A stretch of DNA of 64,000 nt from Rhizobium sp. 18055. Lineage in GTDB: Bacteria > Pseudomonadota > Alphaproteobacteria > Rhizobiales > Rhizobiaceae. The number at the start of each line of letters is the position of its first letter. Position 1 is the first letter of the stretch. The notes under the pieces are model-generated. The model saw only the letters and a program-made list of their open reading frames with translations. It was not told the origin of the DNA and searched no databases. The position numbers and the translations under genes are program-made. Shown here in pieces: positions 10,093 through 19,124 of the stretch. Location of the stretch: assembly GCF_902706285.1 (NCBI RefSeq), contig NZ_CACSKD010000006.1:1-64000 (forward strand), read 5' to 3'.

Positions 10093-11070
10093 TTAGAGCA
10101 GGCGCTCCAGATCGTCCAGCTTGTCGTTGATCAACCATCCGTAATAGTTCTCTTCCGGCCAGGTGGTCTCACCTGACGCCCGGTTCTTGGCGGCGAGCGC
10201 TGCGGCGCGCTGGCGGGAATTGCCGAGATTGTAGAGCGTTGCCGTCAGGCCGGGATTGTTGGAAATGTCCATGCCGGCAATCTGCTTGTAGTCGTCGATC
10301 GAGCGGCGAACGGCCGCGGCGACGAAGGCCAGCGAAATGTCCGGCTGCATGATCGCCTTGTAGACGCTGCCGGCATCCTTTTCGTCGAGCTTGTCATAGC
10401 CTGAGACCTTGCTGACGAGGTCAGACAGCATCAGCGCGGTCAGCGGATTGATCTGGCCGAGGCCGAATGTCTGGCCGGCATAGAATGGCTGGAAGAACAC
10501 GGCGCTGAAGCGATTGTTCGGGAAGCTCTTGCCGCCGACGGTCTTGCCGCGGAAATCGCTTTCCCAGACATCCTCGCGGCAGCTCCACAGCGTGTAGGAA
10601 TCACTCTTGCCGTTGCATCCGGCAAACTGCGGGCGCTTGATGAAATCATCGACGTCCTCGCCATCATAGGCGAAGCGGAAGCTCTGGCCGGCGTAGGACG
10701 CGGCCTTGACGTAGTAAGACTGCAGGCGGTCGTAGGCATCGACATTGTAGGTGTGCTCGCCGACGATGGCGCCGACCACATGGATCGGGTCGATGCCGTA
10801 GGCGGCCGAGATCTTCTTGATCTTGCCCATCAGTTCGTGGTCGGTGGCGAGTAGCTCGTGGACCTTGTCGTATTTGCGATCAAACGTCGTCTTGGTGCCC
10901 TTGGTGCGGCGCACCGATGCGCCAGGAACGTTCGGCTGTTCGACATTGCGATTGCCTGCGGGCACGACCTGCATGGAAAATGCGGGTCCTGCGGTGAACA
11001 GCGTGGCGACAATCAGAAGGCTTGGCAAAAGGCTTGTCAGAAGGCGTCGCACGATCAGTGTTCCCATCAT
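10093..11070 (-). CDS. Exported DUF1402 family protein, function unknown
   Basis: DUF1402 protein found in Rhizobiales; no function is established. The N-terminus after the chosen start has a basic stretch, a hydrophobic core (LLTSLLPSLLIVATLFTAGPAFS) and a likely signal-peptidase site, so it should be periplasmic. The body has several aromatic and Asn/Gly segments (EHTYNVDAYDRLQSYYVKA, FGLGQINPLTALML) that loosely resemble a lysozyme-like fold; this is only a suggestion. The frame stays open to 11172. I chose the tandem ATGs at 11070/11067 because they place the signal peptide at the N-terminus; the start is uncertain. Confidence 0.75.
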   Translation of the reverse strand: MMGTLIVRRLLTSLLPSLLIVATLFTAGPAFSMQVVPAGNRNVEQPNVPGASVRRTKGTKTTFDRKYDKVHELLATDHELMGKIKKISAAYGIDPIHVVGAIVGEHTYNVDAYDRLQSYYVKAASYAGQSFRFAYDGEDVDDFIKRPQFAGCNGKSDSYTLWSCREDVWESDFRGKTVGGKSFPNNRFSAVFFQPFYAGQTFGLGQINPLTALMLSDLVSKVSGYDKLDEKDAGSVYKAIMQPDISLAFVAAAVRRSIDDYKQIAGMDISNNPGLTATLYNLGNSRQRAAALAAKNRASGETTWPEENYYGWLINDKLDDLERLL

Positions 11071-11158
11071 TCCCGGCATGGCCGGCATTTCCAGCATGGC
11101 AATCAGGCGCGCTGACTGGACTACAATCTTGGCCGAATAATGCTGGCGCGCATAACAA

Positions 11159-11192
11159 AACGGGCCCTTCACTAAAAAGTAAAAGGCCCGTT
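11159..11192 (-). terminator. Probable terminator of hslVU
   Basis: Inverted repeat AACGGGCC (11159-11166) and GGCCCGTT (11185-11192) with an AT-rich 18-base loop. Read on the minus strand it is followed by TTTTG. It lies 66 bases after the hslU stop. Confidence 0.55.
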
Positions 11193-11257
11193 GTCGAGAG
11201 TTTAAGCTGTCAAAGTTTCGGCATCACCGGAGTAAAGACCAAGACCGGTGCTTGCGA

Positions 11258-12568
11258 TCACAGGATGAAGCGCGACAGATCGGTGTTCTGGGCGAGATCG
11301 CCAACATGCTTGCGGACATATTCGGCGTCGATGGTGACGGCCGTGCCGCCGCGATCCGGGGCGTTGAACGAAATTTCGTCGAGCACACGCTCCATCACCG
11401 TCTGCAGGCGGCGGGCGCCGATGTTTTCGACCGACGAGTTCAGGTGAACGGCAACATCGGCAAGAGCATCGAGCGCATCATCGGTGAATTCGAGGTTCAG
11501 GCCCTCGGTCTGCATCAGCGCGATATACTGGCGGATCAGGCTGGCCTCGGTTTCCGTCAGGATGCGGCGGAAATCTTCCTTGGTCAGCGGACGCAGCTCG
11601 ACACGGATCGGCAGGCGGCCCTGCAATTCCGGCAGCAGGTCCGACGGCTTGGACACGTGGAAGGCGCCAGACGCGATGAAGAGGACGTGATCGGTCTTGA
11701 CAGGGCCGTACTTGGTCGAGACCGTCGTGCCTTCGACCAGCGGCAGCAGATCGCGCTGCACGCCTTCGCGCGACACGCCGGCACCCATGCCGCCATCGCG
11801 GGCGGCGATCTTGTCGATCTCGTCGAGAAAGACGATGCCGTCGTTTTCGACCGCACGCACAGCTTCGCGCTGGATGACCTCGTTGTCGATCAGCTTGTCG
11901 GACTCATCGCGGATCAGCTCGGCGTAGGAGGCCTTGACTGTCGTGCGCACCTTCTTGGTGCGGCCGCCCATGGCCTTGCCGAACATCTCCGACAGGTTGA
12001 TCATGCCGACATTGCCACCCTGCATGCCGGGGATGTCGAAGCCGCCCATGCCGCCGGTGTTGGTATCGGCCACTTCGATGTCGATTTCCTTGTCGTCCAT
12101 CTCGCCGCTGCGCAGCTTCTTGCGGAAACTGTCGCGGGTGGCCGGCGACGCGGTGGCGCCGACCAAAGCATCGAGAACACGTTCCTCGGCGCTCATATGG
12201 GCTTTCGCCTCTACTTCGGAGCGCTTCTTTTCACGCGCCAGGCCGATGCCGACTTCGACCAGATCGCGGATGATCTGCTCTACGTCGCGACCGACATAGC
12301 CGACTTCGGTGAACTTGGTGGCTTCGACCTTGATGAAGGGTGCGCCGGCGAGCTTGGCGAGGCGACGGGAGATCTCCGTCTTGCCGACGCCGGTCGGGCC
12401 GATCATCAGGATGTTCTTGGGCATGACTTCATCGCGCAGATCGGGCTCGAGCTGCTGGCGGCGCCAGCGGTTGCGCAGCGCAATCGCCACGGCGCGCTTG
12501 GCCTCATGCTGGCCGATGATGTAGCGGTCGAGCTCGGAAACGATCTCGCGGGGGGAAAATGTGGTCAT
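11258..12568 (-). CDS. hslU: HslU, ATPase subunit of the HslVU (ClpYQ) protease
   Basis: AAA+ unfoldase that feeds substrates to the HslV peptidase. Walker A GPTGVGKT is at residues 57-64 and Walker B reads [12 protein letters not shown]. The central pore-loop and I-domain region and the C-terminal sensor-2 segment follow. The last residues (LSRFIL) are the conserved C-terminal tail that inserts into HslV. The length of 436 aa is typical. It follows hslV by 40 bases on the same strand, so they form one operon, usually heat-shock induced. Confidence 0.96.
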   Translation of the reverse strand: MTTFSPREIVSELDRYIIGQHEAKRAVAIALRNRWRRQQLEPDLRDEVMPKNILMIGPTGVGKTEISRRLAKLAGAPFIKVEATKFTEVGYVGRDVEQIIRDLVEVGIGLAREKKRSEVEAKAHMSAEERVLDALVGATASPATRDSFRKKLRSGEMDDKEIDIEVADTNTGGMGGFDIPGMQGGNVGMINLSEMFGKAMGGRTKKVRTTVKASYAELIRDESDKLIDNEVIQREAVRAVENDGIVFLDEIDKIAARDGGMGAGVSREGVQRDLLPLVEGTTVSTKYGPVKTDHVLFIASGAFHVSKPSDLLPELQGRLPIRVELRPLTKEDFRRILTETEASLIRQYIALMQTEGLNLEFTDDALDALADVAVHLNSSVENIGARRLQTVMERVLDEISFNAPDRGGTAVTIDAEYVRKHVGDLAQNTDLSRFIL

Positions 12569-12608
12569 CTTCTATGTCCCATCAGGGGTGAAATCTGTTC
12601 GATAAGGA

Positions 12609-13139
12609 TCAGGCGTCCGCGTCCAGCGTTTCGACCACCAAGTTGTGGTTGGTATAGACGCAGATATCGGCGGCAATATCGAGGGCGCGGCGGGCGATCT
12701 CTTCGGCCGACTTGTCGGTGTCCATCAGTGCACGGGCGGCCGCGAAGGCATAGTTGCCGCCGGAGCCGATGGCGATGGCACCATGCTCGGGCTCAAGCAC
12801 GTCACCATTGCCGGTTATCGCCAGCGTCACCGACTTGTCGGCGACCAGCATCATGGCTTCGAGATTGCGCAGATACTTGTCGGTGCGCCAATCCTTGGCA
12901 AGTTCGACGGCGGCGCGCATCAGCTGGCCGGGATATTGCTCAAGCTTCTTTTCCAGACGCTCCAACAGCGTGAAAGCATCAGCCGTGGCGCCAGCGAAGC
13001 CGGCAATGACGTCGCCGCCCTTGCCGATGCGGCGCACCTTGCGGGCGTTGCCCTTCATGACGGTCTGGCCGAGGCTGACCTGACCGTCGCCCGCCATGAT
13101 GACCTTGCCGCCCTTTCGAACTGTAATAATCGTTGTCAT
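12609..13139 (-). CDS. hslV: HslV, peptidase subunit of the HslVU protease
   Basis: Proteasome-beta-like threonine peptidase. After removal of Met the N-terminal Thr ([11 protein letters not shown]) is the nucleophile. [10 protein letters not shown], the Lys in [10 protein letters not shown] and the GSGGNYA motif are in place. The length is 176 aa. Translation start 13139 is preceded by AAAGG (13146-13150), which sits at the foot of a GC-rich hairpin (13153-13167). The gene is first in an operon with hslU and is divergent from hisB across 177 bases. Confidence 0.96.
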   Translation of the reverse strand: MTTIITVRKGGKVIMAGDGQVSLGQTVMKGNARKVRRIGKGGDVIAGFAGATADAFTLLERLEKKLEQYPGQLMRAAVELAKDWRTDKYLRNLEAMMLVADKSVTLAITGNGDVLEPEHGAIAIGSGGNYAFAAARALMDTDKSAEEIARRALDIAADICVYTNHNLVVETLDADA

Positions 13140-13152
13140 CGCATATACCTTT

Positions 13153-13167
13153 GCCCGCCGGGCGGGC
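13153..13167 (-). promoter_or_regulatory. GC-rich hairpin in the hslV mRNA leader
   Basis: GCCCGCC, one base, then GGCGGGC: a 7-bp inverted repeat centred on 13160 and ending three bases from the hslV ribosome site AAAGG. In the minus-strand mRNA it would form a very stable stem directly beside the Shine-Dalgarno sequence. It may affect translation or mRNA stability; this is inference. Confidence 0.5.
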
Positions 13168-13316
13168 CGTTACCCCGGGTCGTGCATCGACCCTGTTGAG
13201 CCCTATGTAAGTTGGCAAGTGCCGATTGCAATTGGCATCGTTTTCTGCAGCCGCGCTTCTGGATATTTCCCGGTACGCCTGATATGGAACCCGCGTATTT
13301 CCGGAGGGAGAGCCAT

Positions 13317-13925
13317 ATGGCCGAGACCGCAGCAAGCCGCACGGGATCCGTATCCCGCAAGACCAACGAAACTTCGGTATCCGTTTCCGTCAATCTCGAC
13401 GGCACCGGACAGTCGACGATTTCGACCGGTGTCGGCTTCTTCGACCATATGCTCGACCAGCTGTCGCGTCATTCGCTGATCGACATGGAGATCGAGACCA
13501 AGGGTGACCTGCATGTCGACGATCACCATGCGGTCGAAGACACCGGCATCGCCATCGGCCAGGCCATCTCGAAGGCGCTGGGCGATCGCCGTGGCATCAC
13601 CCGCTACGCCTCGATCGACCTCGCCATGGACGAGACGATGACGAAAGCCGCCGTCGATCTTTCCGGCCGTCCCTTCCTTGTCTGGAACGTCGCCTTCAGC
13701 GCGCCGAAGATCGGCACCTTCGACACCGAACTGGTGCGCGAATTCTTCCAGGCGCTTGCCCAGAATGCCGGCATCACCTTGCATATTCTCAACCATTATG
13801 GTGCCAACAATCACCATATTGCCGAGACGTGCTTCAAGGCCGTTGCCCGCGCACTGCGCACGGCGACAGAGATCGATCCAAGGCAGGCGGGCCGTGTACC
13901 CTCGACGAAGGGCACGCTCGTCTGA
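13317..13925 (+). CDS. hisB: Imidazoleglycerol-phosphate dehydratase
   Basis: Converts imidazole glycerol phosphate to imidazole acetol phosphate, step 7 of histidine synthesis. The two-manganese histidine clusters are visible: [25 protein letters not shown] and, near the C-terminus, [12 protein letters not shown]. This is the monofunctional form (202 aa), without the HisN-like phosphatase domain of enterics. Start 13317 ([10 protein letters not shown]) is preceded by GGAGGGAG; the longer frame lacks such a site. It is first in the his operon. Confidence 0.95.
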   Translation: MAETAASRTGSVSRKTNETSVSVSVNLDGTGQSTISTGVGFFDHMLDQLSRHSLIDMEIETKGDLHVDDHHAVEDTGIAIGQAISKALGDRRGITRYASIDLAMDETMTKAAVDLSGRPFLVWNVAFSAPKIGTFDTELVREFFQALAQNAGITLHILNHYGANNHHIAETCFKAVARALRTATEIDPRQAGRVPSTKGTLV

Positions 13926-13947
13926 GCCCCTTGAGGGAGCTGACGAT

Positions 13948-14430
13948 ATGACTTCCAGCTATCTGGTTCTGACCGCTCCCGATGGAGCCGATACCACCCA
14001 CGAGAAGACACGCTTCATCCGTGACGGCTTTACCGTGCTCGGCTTCCTGTTTCCGTGGATCTGGCTGGCGTCGCATCGGCTCTGGCTGCACGCAATTGCC
14101 GCCTTCCTGCTGCAGAGTGTCGGCGGGGCGTTGATGGACCGGTCGGGGCTCTGGCTCGTCGGGGCCGCGATCACCTTCGGCACCAGCCTGCTGGTGGCGC
14201 TGGAAGGACAGAATTTCCGCGTTCGCAACCTGGTCTCCAAGGGCTGGGACGAGGATGCGCTTGTCTCGGCTGACTCGCTTGACGGGGCCGAGGACATCTA
14301 TTTTTCGACAGTACAGACCGATCTGCGTGACGAAAACCCAATGCCCACGCCGCAATGGGACCACACGTCCCGTGGCGATCGCGGCAACGCCACGTCGCTT
14401 GGTCTCTTTGGCTTTGATGGAGGACGCTGA
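13948..14430 (+). CDS. DUF2628 membrane protein in the his operon
   Basis: 160-aa protein with a DUF2628-like N-terminal half. Two or three hydrophobic segments ([46 protein letters not shown]) are followed by a soluble acidic tail. Function is unknown. It starts 22 bases after hisB with GAGGGAG upstream, and its TGA overlaps the hisH ATG by one base, so it is translated with the his genes. Rhizobia keep this gene between hisB and hisH, which suggests a conserved role or simple passenger status. No enzymatic motif is seen. Confidence 0.8.
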   Translation: MTSSYLVLTAPDGADTTHEKTRFIRDGFTVLGFLFPWIWLASHRLWLHAIAAFLLQSVGGALMDRSGLWLVGAAITFGTSLLVALEGQNFRVRNLVSKGWDEDALVSADSLDGAEDIYFSTVQTDLRDENPMPTPQWDHTSRGDRGNATSLGLFGFDGGR

Positions 14431-15080
14431 TGCGCGTCGCAATTATCGACTACGGTTCCGGCAATCTGCGCTCGGCGACGAAGGCGTTTGAACGGGCCGC
14501 CCGCGAGGCCGGCATCGACGCGCTGATCGACCTCACCGACAAGGCCGAGGACGTTGCCGCTGCCGACCGCGTGGTGCTGCCGGGCGTTGGTGCCTATGCC
14601 GACTGCCGGCGCGGGCTCGATGCCGTTCCCGGGATGACCGAGGTGCTGATCGAGGCGGTGGAGAAGAAGGCGCGGCCTTTCCTCGGCATCTGCGTCGGCA
14701 TGCAGCTGATGTCGTCGCGTGGTCTGGAGAAGACGACAACCGAAGGCTTCGGCTGGATTCCAGGCGATGTCGTTGAAATGACGCCTGACGATGCCAATCT
14801 GAAGATCCCGCAGATCGGCTGGAACACGCTCGACCTCCATAGCCCTCACCCGCTGTTCGACGGCATTCCGACAGGCCCGGACGGGTTGCACGCCTATTTC
14901 GTGCATTCCTACCATCTGGCCGCGCAGAACCCCGCCGATATCATCGCGACCACCGGTTACGGCGGACCGCTGACGGCCTTTGTCGGTCGCGACAACATGG
15001 CGGGCGCGCAGTTCCATCCGGAGAAGAGCCAGAAGCTCGGCCTCGCCCTGATTGCCAATTTCCTGCGCTGGAAGCCCTGA
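14430..15080 (+). CDS. hisH: Imidazole glycerol phosphate synthase, glutamine amidotransferase subunit
   Basis: Glutaminase half of IGP synthase; it hydrolyses glutamine and channels ammonia to HisF. The class I amidotransferase nucleophile Cys88 is in GICVGMQLM and the His/Glu of the triad are in QFHPEKSQ near the C-terminus. The oxyanion strand PGVGAY is present. It is 216 aa. The start codon overlaps the upstream stop (TGATG), which indicates translational coupling. Confidence 0.96.
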   Translation: MRVAIIDYGSGNLRSATKAFERAAREAGIDALIDLTDKAEDVAAADRVVLPGVGAYADCRRGLDAVPGMTEVLIEAVEKKARPFLGICVGMQLMSSRGLEKTTTEGFGWIPGDVVEMTPDDANLKIPQIGWNTLDLHSPHPLFDGIPTGPDGLHAYFVHSYHLAAQNPADIIATTGYGGPLTAFVGRDNMAGAQFHPEKSQKLGLALIANFLRWKP

Positions 15081-15106
15081 GCTCGCGCCATCCGAGGACT
15101 GACAGA

Positions 15107-15856
15107 ATGATCCTATTTCCCGCCATCGACCTCAAGGACGGCCAGTGCGTTCGCCTCAAGCTTGGCGACATGGAGCAGGCCACCGTCTACAATCCAGACC
15201 CCGGCGCGCAGGCGAAAGCCTTCGAGGACCAGGGGTTCGAATGGCTCCATGTGGTTGACCTCAACGGCGCGTTTGCAGGTGAAAGCGTCAATGGCGCGGC
15301 CGTCGATGCGATCCTGGCCGCGACGAAGAACCCGGTGCAGCTCGGCGGAGGTATTCGCACGCTCGATCATATCGAGAGCTGGCTGTCGCGTGGGCTGTCG
15401 CGGGTGATCCTCGGCACCGTTGCGGTGCGCGATCCGGCGCTGGTGATCGAAGCCTGCAGGAAATTCCCCGGCCATGTCGCCGTCGGCATCGATGCCAAGG
15501 GCGGCAAGGTGGCTGTCGAGGGATGGGCGGAGGCGTCCGAGCTCGGGATAATAGAGCTGGCTAAGAAGTTCGAGGGCGCCGGTGTTGCGGCGATCATCTA
15601 CACCGATATCGATCGCGATGGCATTCTGGCCGGGATCAACTGGGATTCGACGCTGGAGCTTGCCGGTGCCGTGTCCATTCCGGTGATTGCGTCGGGTGGG
15701 CTGGCGTCGATCGACGATGTGAAGCGGATGCTGCAGCCGGATGCGCGCAAGCTCGAAGGTGCGATTTCCGGCCGGGCGCTCTATGATGGCCGGATCGATC
15801 CTGCCGAAGCGCTGGTACTGATCAAGGCGGCACGGGCGAAGGAGACTGCGCAATGA
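15107..15856 (+). CDS. hisA: ProFAR isomerase (HisA)
   Basis: (beta/alpha)8-barrel isomerase that opens the ribose of ProFAR to PRFAR. Catalytic Asp8 (AIDLKDG) and the second barrel Asp (YTDIDRDG) are present, with phosphate-binding GGGIR and ASGG loops. It is 249 aa. The final ATGA overlaps hisF by 4 bases, so translation is coupled. Confidence 0.96.
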   Translation: MILFPAIDLKDGQCVRLKLGDMEQATVYNPDPGAQAKAFEDQGFEWLHVVDLNGAFAGESVNGAAVDAILAATKNPVQLGGGIRTLDHIESWLSRGLSRVILGTVAVRDPALVIEACRKFPGHVAVGIDAKGGKVAVEGWAEASELGIIELAKKFEGAGVAAIIYTDIDRDGILAGINWDSTLELAGAVSIPVIASGGLASIDDVKRMLQPDARKLEGAISGRALYDGRIDPAEALVLIKAARAKETAQ

Positions 15857-16641
15857 CCCTGAAGGCTCGCGTCATCCCCTGCCTCGACGTCAAGGACGGC
15901 CGTGTGGTCAAGGGCGTCAACTTCCTGAATCTCGTCGATGCCGGCGATCCCGTCGAGGCCGCCAAGGCCTATGATGCGGCCGGTGCCGACGAACTCTGCT
16001 TCCTCGATATCACAGCTTCGTCAGACAATCGCGAGACGATCTTCGACGTGGTGTCGCGCACGGCCGAGCAGTGCTTCATGCCGGTGACGGTGGGCGGTGG
16101 CGTTCGCACCATTGCCGATATCCGAAAGCTGCTGCTCTGCGGCGCCGACAAGGTGTCGATCAACTCGGCAGCTGTCAGCAATCCGGATTTCGTCGCCGAA
16201 GCGGCCGACAAGTTCGGTGACCAGTGCATCGTCGTGTCGATCGACGCCAAGCGCCGGCTGACCCAGACGGTTGGCGGCGACAATTTCAGCGCCTGGGAGA
16301 TATACACCCACGGCGGCCGCAACGCGACCGGCATCGATGCCGTCGAGTTTGCCCGCAAGATGGTCGAGCGAGGTGCCGGTGAACTGCTGGTAACGTCGAT
16401 GGACCGGGATGGAACCAAAGTCGGCTACGATCTGGAACTGACACGAGCAATTGCCGATGCGGTACGCGTGCCTGTCATCGCGTCGGGCGGCGTCGGCGAT
16501 CTCGACGATCTGGTGGCCGGCATCAAGGAGGGCCATGCGACGGCTGTTCTGGCGGCATCGATCTTCCACTTCGGCACCTATTCCGTCGGCGAAGCGAAGC
16601 GCTATATGTCGTCCTGCGGCATCGACATGCGTCTGGATTGA
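15853..16641 (+). CDS. hisF: Imidazole glycerol phosphate synthase, cyclase subunit
   Basis: Cyclase half of IGP synthase; it uses HisH-derived ammonia to cleave PRFAR into IGP and AICAR. The barrel shows Asp12 ([14 protein letters not shown]), the second catalytic Asp in [13 protein letters not shown], and phosphate loops GGGVR and ASGGVG. It is 262 aa. It overlaps hisA by 4 bases. Confidence 0.96.
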   Translation: MTLKARVIPCLDVKDGRVVKGVNFLNLVDAGDPVEAAKAYDAAGADELCFLDITASSDNRETIFDVVSRTAEQCFMPVTVGGGVRTIADIRKLLLCGADKVSINSAAVSNPDFVAEAADKFGDQCIVVSIDAKRRLTQTVGGDNFSAWEIYTHGGRNATGIDAVEFARKMVERGAGELLVTSMDRDGTKVGYDLELTRAIADAVRVPVIASGGVGDLDDLVAGIKEGHATAVLAASIFHFGTYSVGEAKRYMSSCGIDMRLD

Positions 16642-16655
16642 GTGAAAGCGACATC

Positions 16656-16976
16656 ATGAGCGAATTTACCCTCGATGACCTCGAAAAGATCGTCGATGCA
16701 CGATCGAAAGCCTCGCCGGAGGAATCGTGGACGGCGAAGCTGGTTGCTGCAGGGCAGCCGAAGGCCGCGAAAAAGCTGGGCGAAGAGGCGATCGAGGCCG
16801 TGATGGCTGCCGTCACCGACGATCGCGACAATCTCGTCTATGAATCCGCCGACGTTCTTTATCATCTATTGGTCGTATTGAAGGTCGCGGGCATTCCGTT
16901 GCAAGATGTGATGGCGGAGCTTGAGCGCCGTACTGCTCAATCCGGCCTCAAAGAGAAGGCCAGCCGGCAAAGCTGA
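16656..16976 (+). CDS. hisE: Phosphoribosyl-ATP pyrophosphatase
   Basis: Hydrolyses phosphoribosyl-ATP to PR-AMP, step 2 of histidine synthesis. The all-alpha MazG-like fold shows the metal-binding ExxE ([11 protein letters not shown]) and ExxD ([11 protein letters not shown]) motifs. It is monofunctional, about 106 aa; HisI is not in this window. ATG 16656 (MSEFTLDD) matches the family N-terminus, while an in-frame TTG at 16638 overlaps hisF. The stop overlaps the coaA start by one base. Confidence 0.93.
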   Translation: MSEFTLDDLEKIVDARSKASPEESWTAKLVAAGQPKAAKKLGEEAIEAVMAAVTDDRDNLVYESADVLYHLLVVLKVAGIPLQDVMAELERRTAQSGLKEKASRQS

Positions 16977-17971
16977 TGGGTATCGCAAGACAGATCACCG
17001 GAGCGCCCGAGGCGCTCGATCACTTCCAGGCGAATGCCTATTCGCCCTATCACTTCTTTTCTTCCGAGGAATGGGCGCATTTCCGGGCCGATACGCCGAT
17101 GACGCTGACCGCGGACGAGGTCAAGCGGCTGCGCTCGATGGGCGACCCGATCGATCTCGACGAAGTCCGGCGGATCTATCTGTCGCTGTCGCGGTTGCTC
17201 TCGGCGCATGTCGAATCATCGCAGCTGCTGTTCAAGCAGCGCAACCGCTTCCTCAGCCTCTCAAACGTGGCAAAGACGCCGTTCGTGATCGGGATTGCCG
17301 GATCGGTGGCGGTCGGCAAGTCGACCACGGCGCGTATCCTGAAGGAACTGCTGCGCCGCTGGCCTTCGAGCCCGAAGGTCGATCTGGTGACGACCGACGG
17401 TTTCCTCTATCCGAACGCCGTGTTGCAGCGGGAAAACCTGATGCAGCGCAAGGGTTTTCCGGAGAGCTACGATACCGGTGCGATCCTGCGGTTTCTGGCG
17501 GCGATCAAGGCCGGGCAGCCGAACGTCAAGGCGCCGTCCTACTCGCATCTGGTCTATGACGTGCTGCCGAACGAGCACAAGGTCATCGATCGGCCAGACA
17601 TCCTGATCTTCGAAGGCATCAACGTGCTGCAGTCGCGCGATCTGCCGGCCGGCGGCAAGATCGTGCCGATGGTTTCCGACTTCTTCGACTTCTCGATCTA
17701 TATCGACGCGGAAGAAAGCCGGATTCACGATTGGTACGTGACAAGGTTCATGGGCCTGCGCGAGACGGCGTTCCGCGATCCGAACTCGTTCTTTCACCGC
17801 TATGCATCGATCAGCGAGGAGGAAGCGCTGTCGATCGCCGAAGGGCTGTGGGAGAACATCAACCTGAAGAACCTGCGCGAAAACATCCTGCCGACGCGGC
17901 CGCGCGCCGACCTGATCCTGCGCAAGGACCAGAATCACCTGACCGAGCAGGTTGCGTTGCGAAAGCTTTAG
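16976..17971 (+). CDS. coaA: Type I pantothenate kinase
   Basis: Phosphorylates pantothenate, the first and rate-limiting step of CoA synthesis. P-loop GSVAVGKST lies near residue 110, followed by the family motif TTDGFLYPN and YYVD-like dimer and substrate segments ([15 protein letters not shown]). The length of 331 aa is slightly longer than that of E. coli CoaA. It is translationally coupled to hisE (TGATG), which makes it the last gene of the his operon. It is convergent with alkB, overlapping by 4 bases. Confidence 0.95.
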   Translation: MGIARQITGAPEALDHFQANAYSPYHFFSSEEWAHFRADTPMTLTADEVKRLRSMGDPIDLDEVRRIYLSLSRLLSAHVESSQLLFKQRNRFLSLSNVAKTPFVIGIAGSVAVGKSTTARILKELLRRWPSSPKVDLVTTDGFLYPNAVLQRENLMQRKGFPESYDTGAILRFLAAIKAGQPNVKAPSYSHLVYDVLPNEHKVIDRPDILIFEGINVLQSRDLPAGGKIVPMVSDFFDFSIYIDAEESRIHDWYVTRFMGLRETAFRDPNSFFHRYASISEEEALSIAEGLWENINLKNLRENILPTRPRADLILRKDQNHLTEQVALRKL

Positions 17972-18579
17972 GGAGTCACGCGGCGGAGCGTGAGATTGAT
18001 GCGGCCGCCGTTTTTCAGCAGTGTCGAGGTGGCGGGATAGATTCGGTCTACGCCGTGGAAGCACAGGCGCCCCTCCCCGCCGAGAATGACGACATCGCCG
18101 CTGGATAGCCTGAGCGACGAGGTCTTGTCGGTGCGCGTCAGGCCGCCGACGCGGAAGAGGCAGGTGTTTCCCAGCGAGATCGAGACGACCGGTGCTGTCA
18201 GGTCCTTTTCGTCCCTGTCCTGATGCAGGCCCATCCTGGCATCGTCCGAATAGAAGTTGACAAGGCATGCCTCCGGCGGCTTGTCGTAGCCGGACACATC
18301 GTTCCAGATTTCCAGCAATTCACCAGGAATCTCCGGCCACGGCCTGCCTGTTGCCGGATGGGTCGGCTGGTATCGGTAGCCGCGCTCCTTGTCGGTGACC
18401 CAGCCGAGCGAACCGCAATTGGTCATCCTCACCGACATCGGCTTGCCATTACCGGGCATGACCGGAACATAGAGCGGTGCTTCGGCAACGATGGCTCGGA
18501 TGATCTCGACCAGCGCTTCCTGCCGCGGACGGTTCAGGTAGTCAGGACCGTGGCGGACACCGTTCGGCAGTTGCAGCAT
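17968..18579 (-). CDS. alkB: AlkB-type alkylated DNA repair dioxygenase
   Basis: Fe(II)/2-oxoglutarate dioxygenase that removes methyl groups from 1-meA and 3-meC. The iron ligands are in LHQDRDE (HxD) and in the downstream His of CFHGVDRI, and the 2-oxoglutarate Arg is in NLTLRR. The substrate-lid Tyr/Trp region is [10 protein letters not shown]. It is 203 aa. ATG 18579 ([11 protein letters not shown]) starts just downstream of arfB with 14 bases between them; a longer frame reading through arfB is an artefact. Confidence 0.93.
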   Translation of the reverse strand: MLQLPNGVRHGPDYLNRPRQEALVEIIRAIVAEAPLYVPVMPGNGKPMSVRMTNCGSLGWVTDKERGYRYQPTHPATGRPWPEIPGELLEIWNDVSGYDKPPEACLVNFYSDDARMGLHQDRDEKDLTAPVVSISLGNTCLFRVGGLTRTDKTSSLRLSSGDVVILGGEGRLCFHGVDRIYPATSTLLKNGGRINLTLRRVTP

Positions 18580-18593
18580 CTCACTCTCCGCAC

Positions 18594-19028
18594 TTACTCG
18601 CCGCTGGGGCGGCCGCGCATCTTCTTGACGTCGGAGCGGCCGGATTTCGCCTTCAGCCGGCGCTCGACCGAGCCTTTTGTCGGCTTGGTCTTTCGGCGTA
18701 GCGGCGGTGGCGGCTTGGCGGCTTCGAGGATCAGCTCCTTCAGCCGCTCGCGCGCATCTTCGCGGTTGCGCTCCTGGCTGCGGAAGCGGCTGGCCTCGAT
18801 CATCAGCACACCTTCCTTGGACATGCGCCGGCCCGCGAGCTTGATCGCATTTATCTTGACCCGCTCGTTCAGCGCCGGGGACGTCTGGAGATTGTAGAAC
18901 AGCTGGACGGCGGTGGAGACCTTGTTGACGTTCTGCCCGCCGGGACCGCCCGCCAGAACGAATTGTTCCGTCAGTTCCCATCCTGCGATGGTGATCCTGT
19001 CATTGATATAGAGCGGGTCGCTGGCCAT
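18594..19028 (-). CDS. arfB: Ribosome-rescue peptidyl-tRNA hydrolase ArfB
   Basis: Release-factor-like protein that frees ribosomes stalled on truncated mRNA. The GGQ catalytic motif is in GGPGGQNVNK near residue 30. The basic C-terminal tail (KPTKGSVERRLKAKSGRSDVKKMRG), which enters the empty mRNA channel, is intact. It is 144 aa with no codon-recognition domain, as expected. It is likely co-transcribed with alkB downstream. Confidence 0.93.
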   Translation of the reverse strand: MASDPLYINDRITIAGWELTEQFVLAGGPGGQNVNKVSTAVQLFYNLQTSPALNERVKINAIKLAGRRMSKEGVLMIEASRFRSQERNREDARERLKELILEAAKPPPPLRRKTKPTKGSVERRLKAKSGRSDVKKMRGRPSGE

Positions 19029-19069
19029 GGGATTTCTATCTCACATCGCCGGCTGCTTGAAAATATGCA

Positions 19070-19094
19070 AAACCCGGCCGCAGGGACCGGGTTT
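19070..19094 (-). terminator. Probable pckA terminator
   Basis: AAACCCGG (19070-19077) and CCGGGTTT (19087-19094) form an 8-bp stem with a 9-base loop. On the minus strand it is followed by a short T run. It lies 31 bases after the pckA stop, and its right arm overlaps a parS-like sequence. Confidence 0.6.
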
Positions 19095-19105
19095 CACGTG
19101 AATCA
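19090..19105. promoter_or_regulatory. parS-like ParB site (14/16)
   Basis: GGTTTCACGTGAATCA, against the alphaproteobacterial parS consensus TGTTTCACGTGAAACA, differs at positions 1 and 14. The central TTTCACGTGAA core is intact. It is intergenic, between arfB and pckA, and is the weakest of four such sites in the window. Confidence 0.5.
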
Positions 19106-19124
19106 TCAATGCGTTGTTGCTTAT

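Noticed and set aside
11252..12973. 573-codon + strand frame opposite hslU and hslV
   Set aside because: Antisense shadow of two well-recognised genes, with no domain of its own.
16638..16655. TTG start for hisE overlapping hisF
   Set aside because: ATG 16656 gives the family N-terminus; the TTG adds six residues without similarity.
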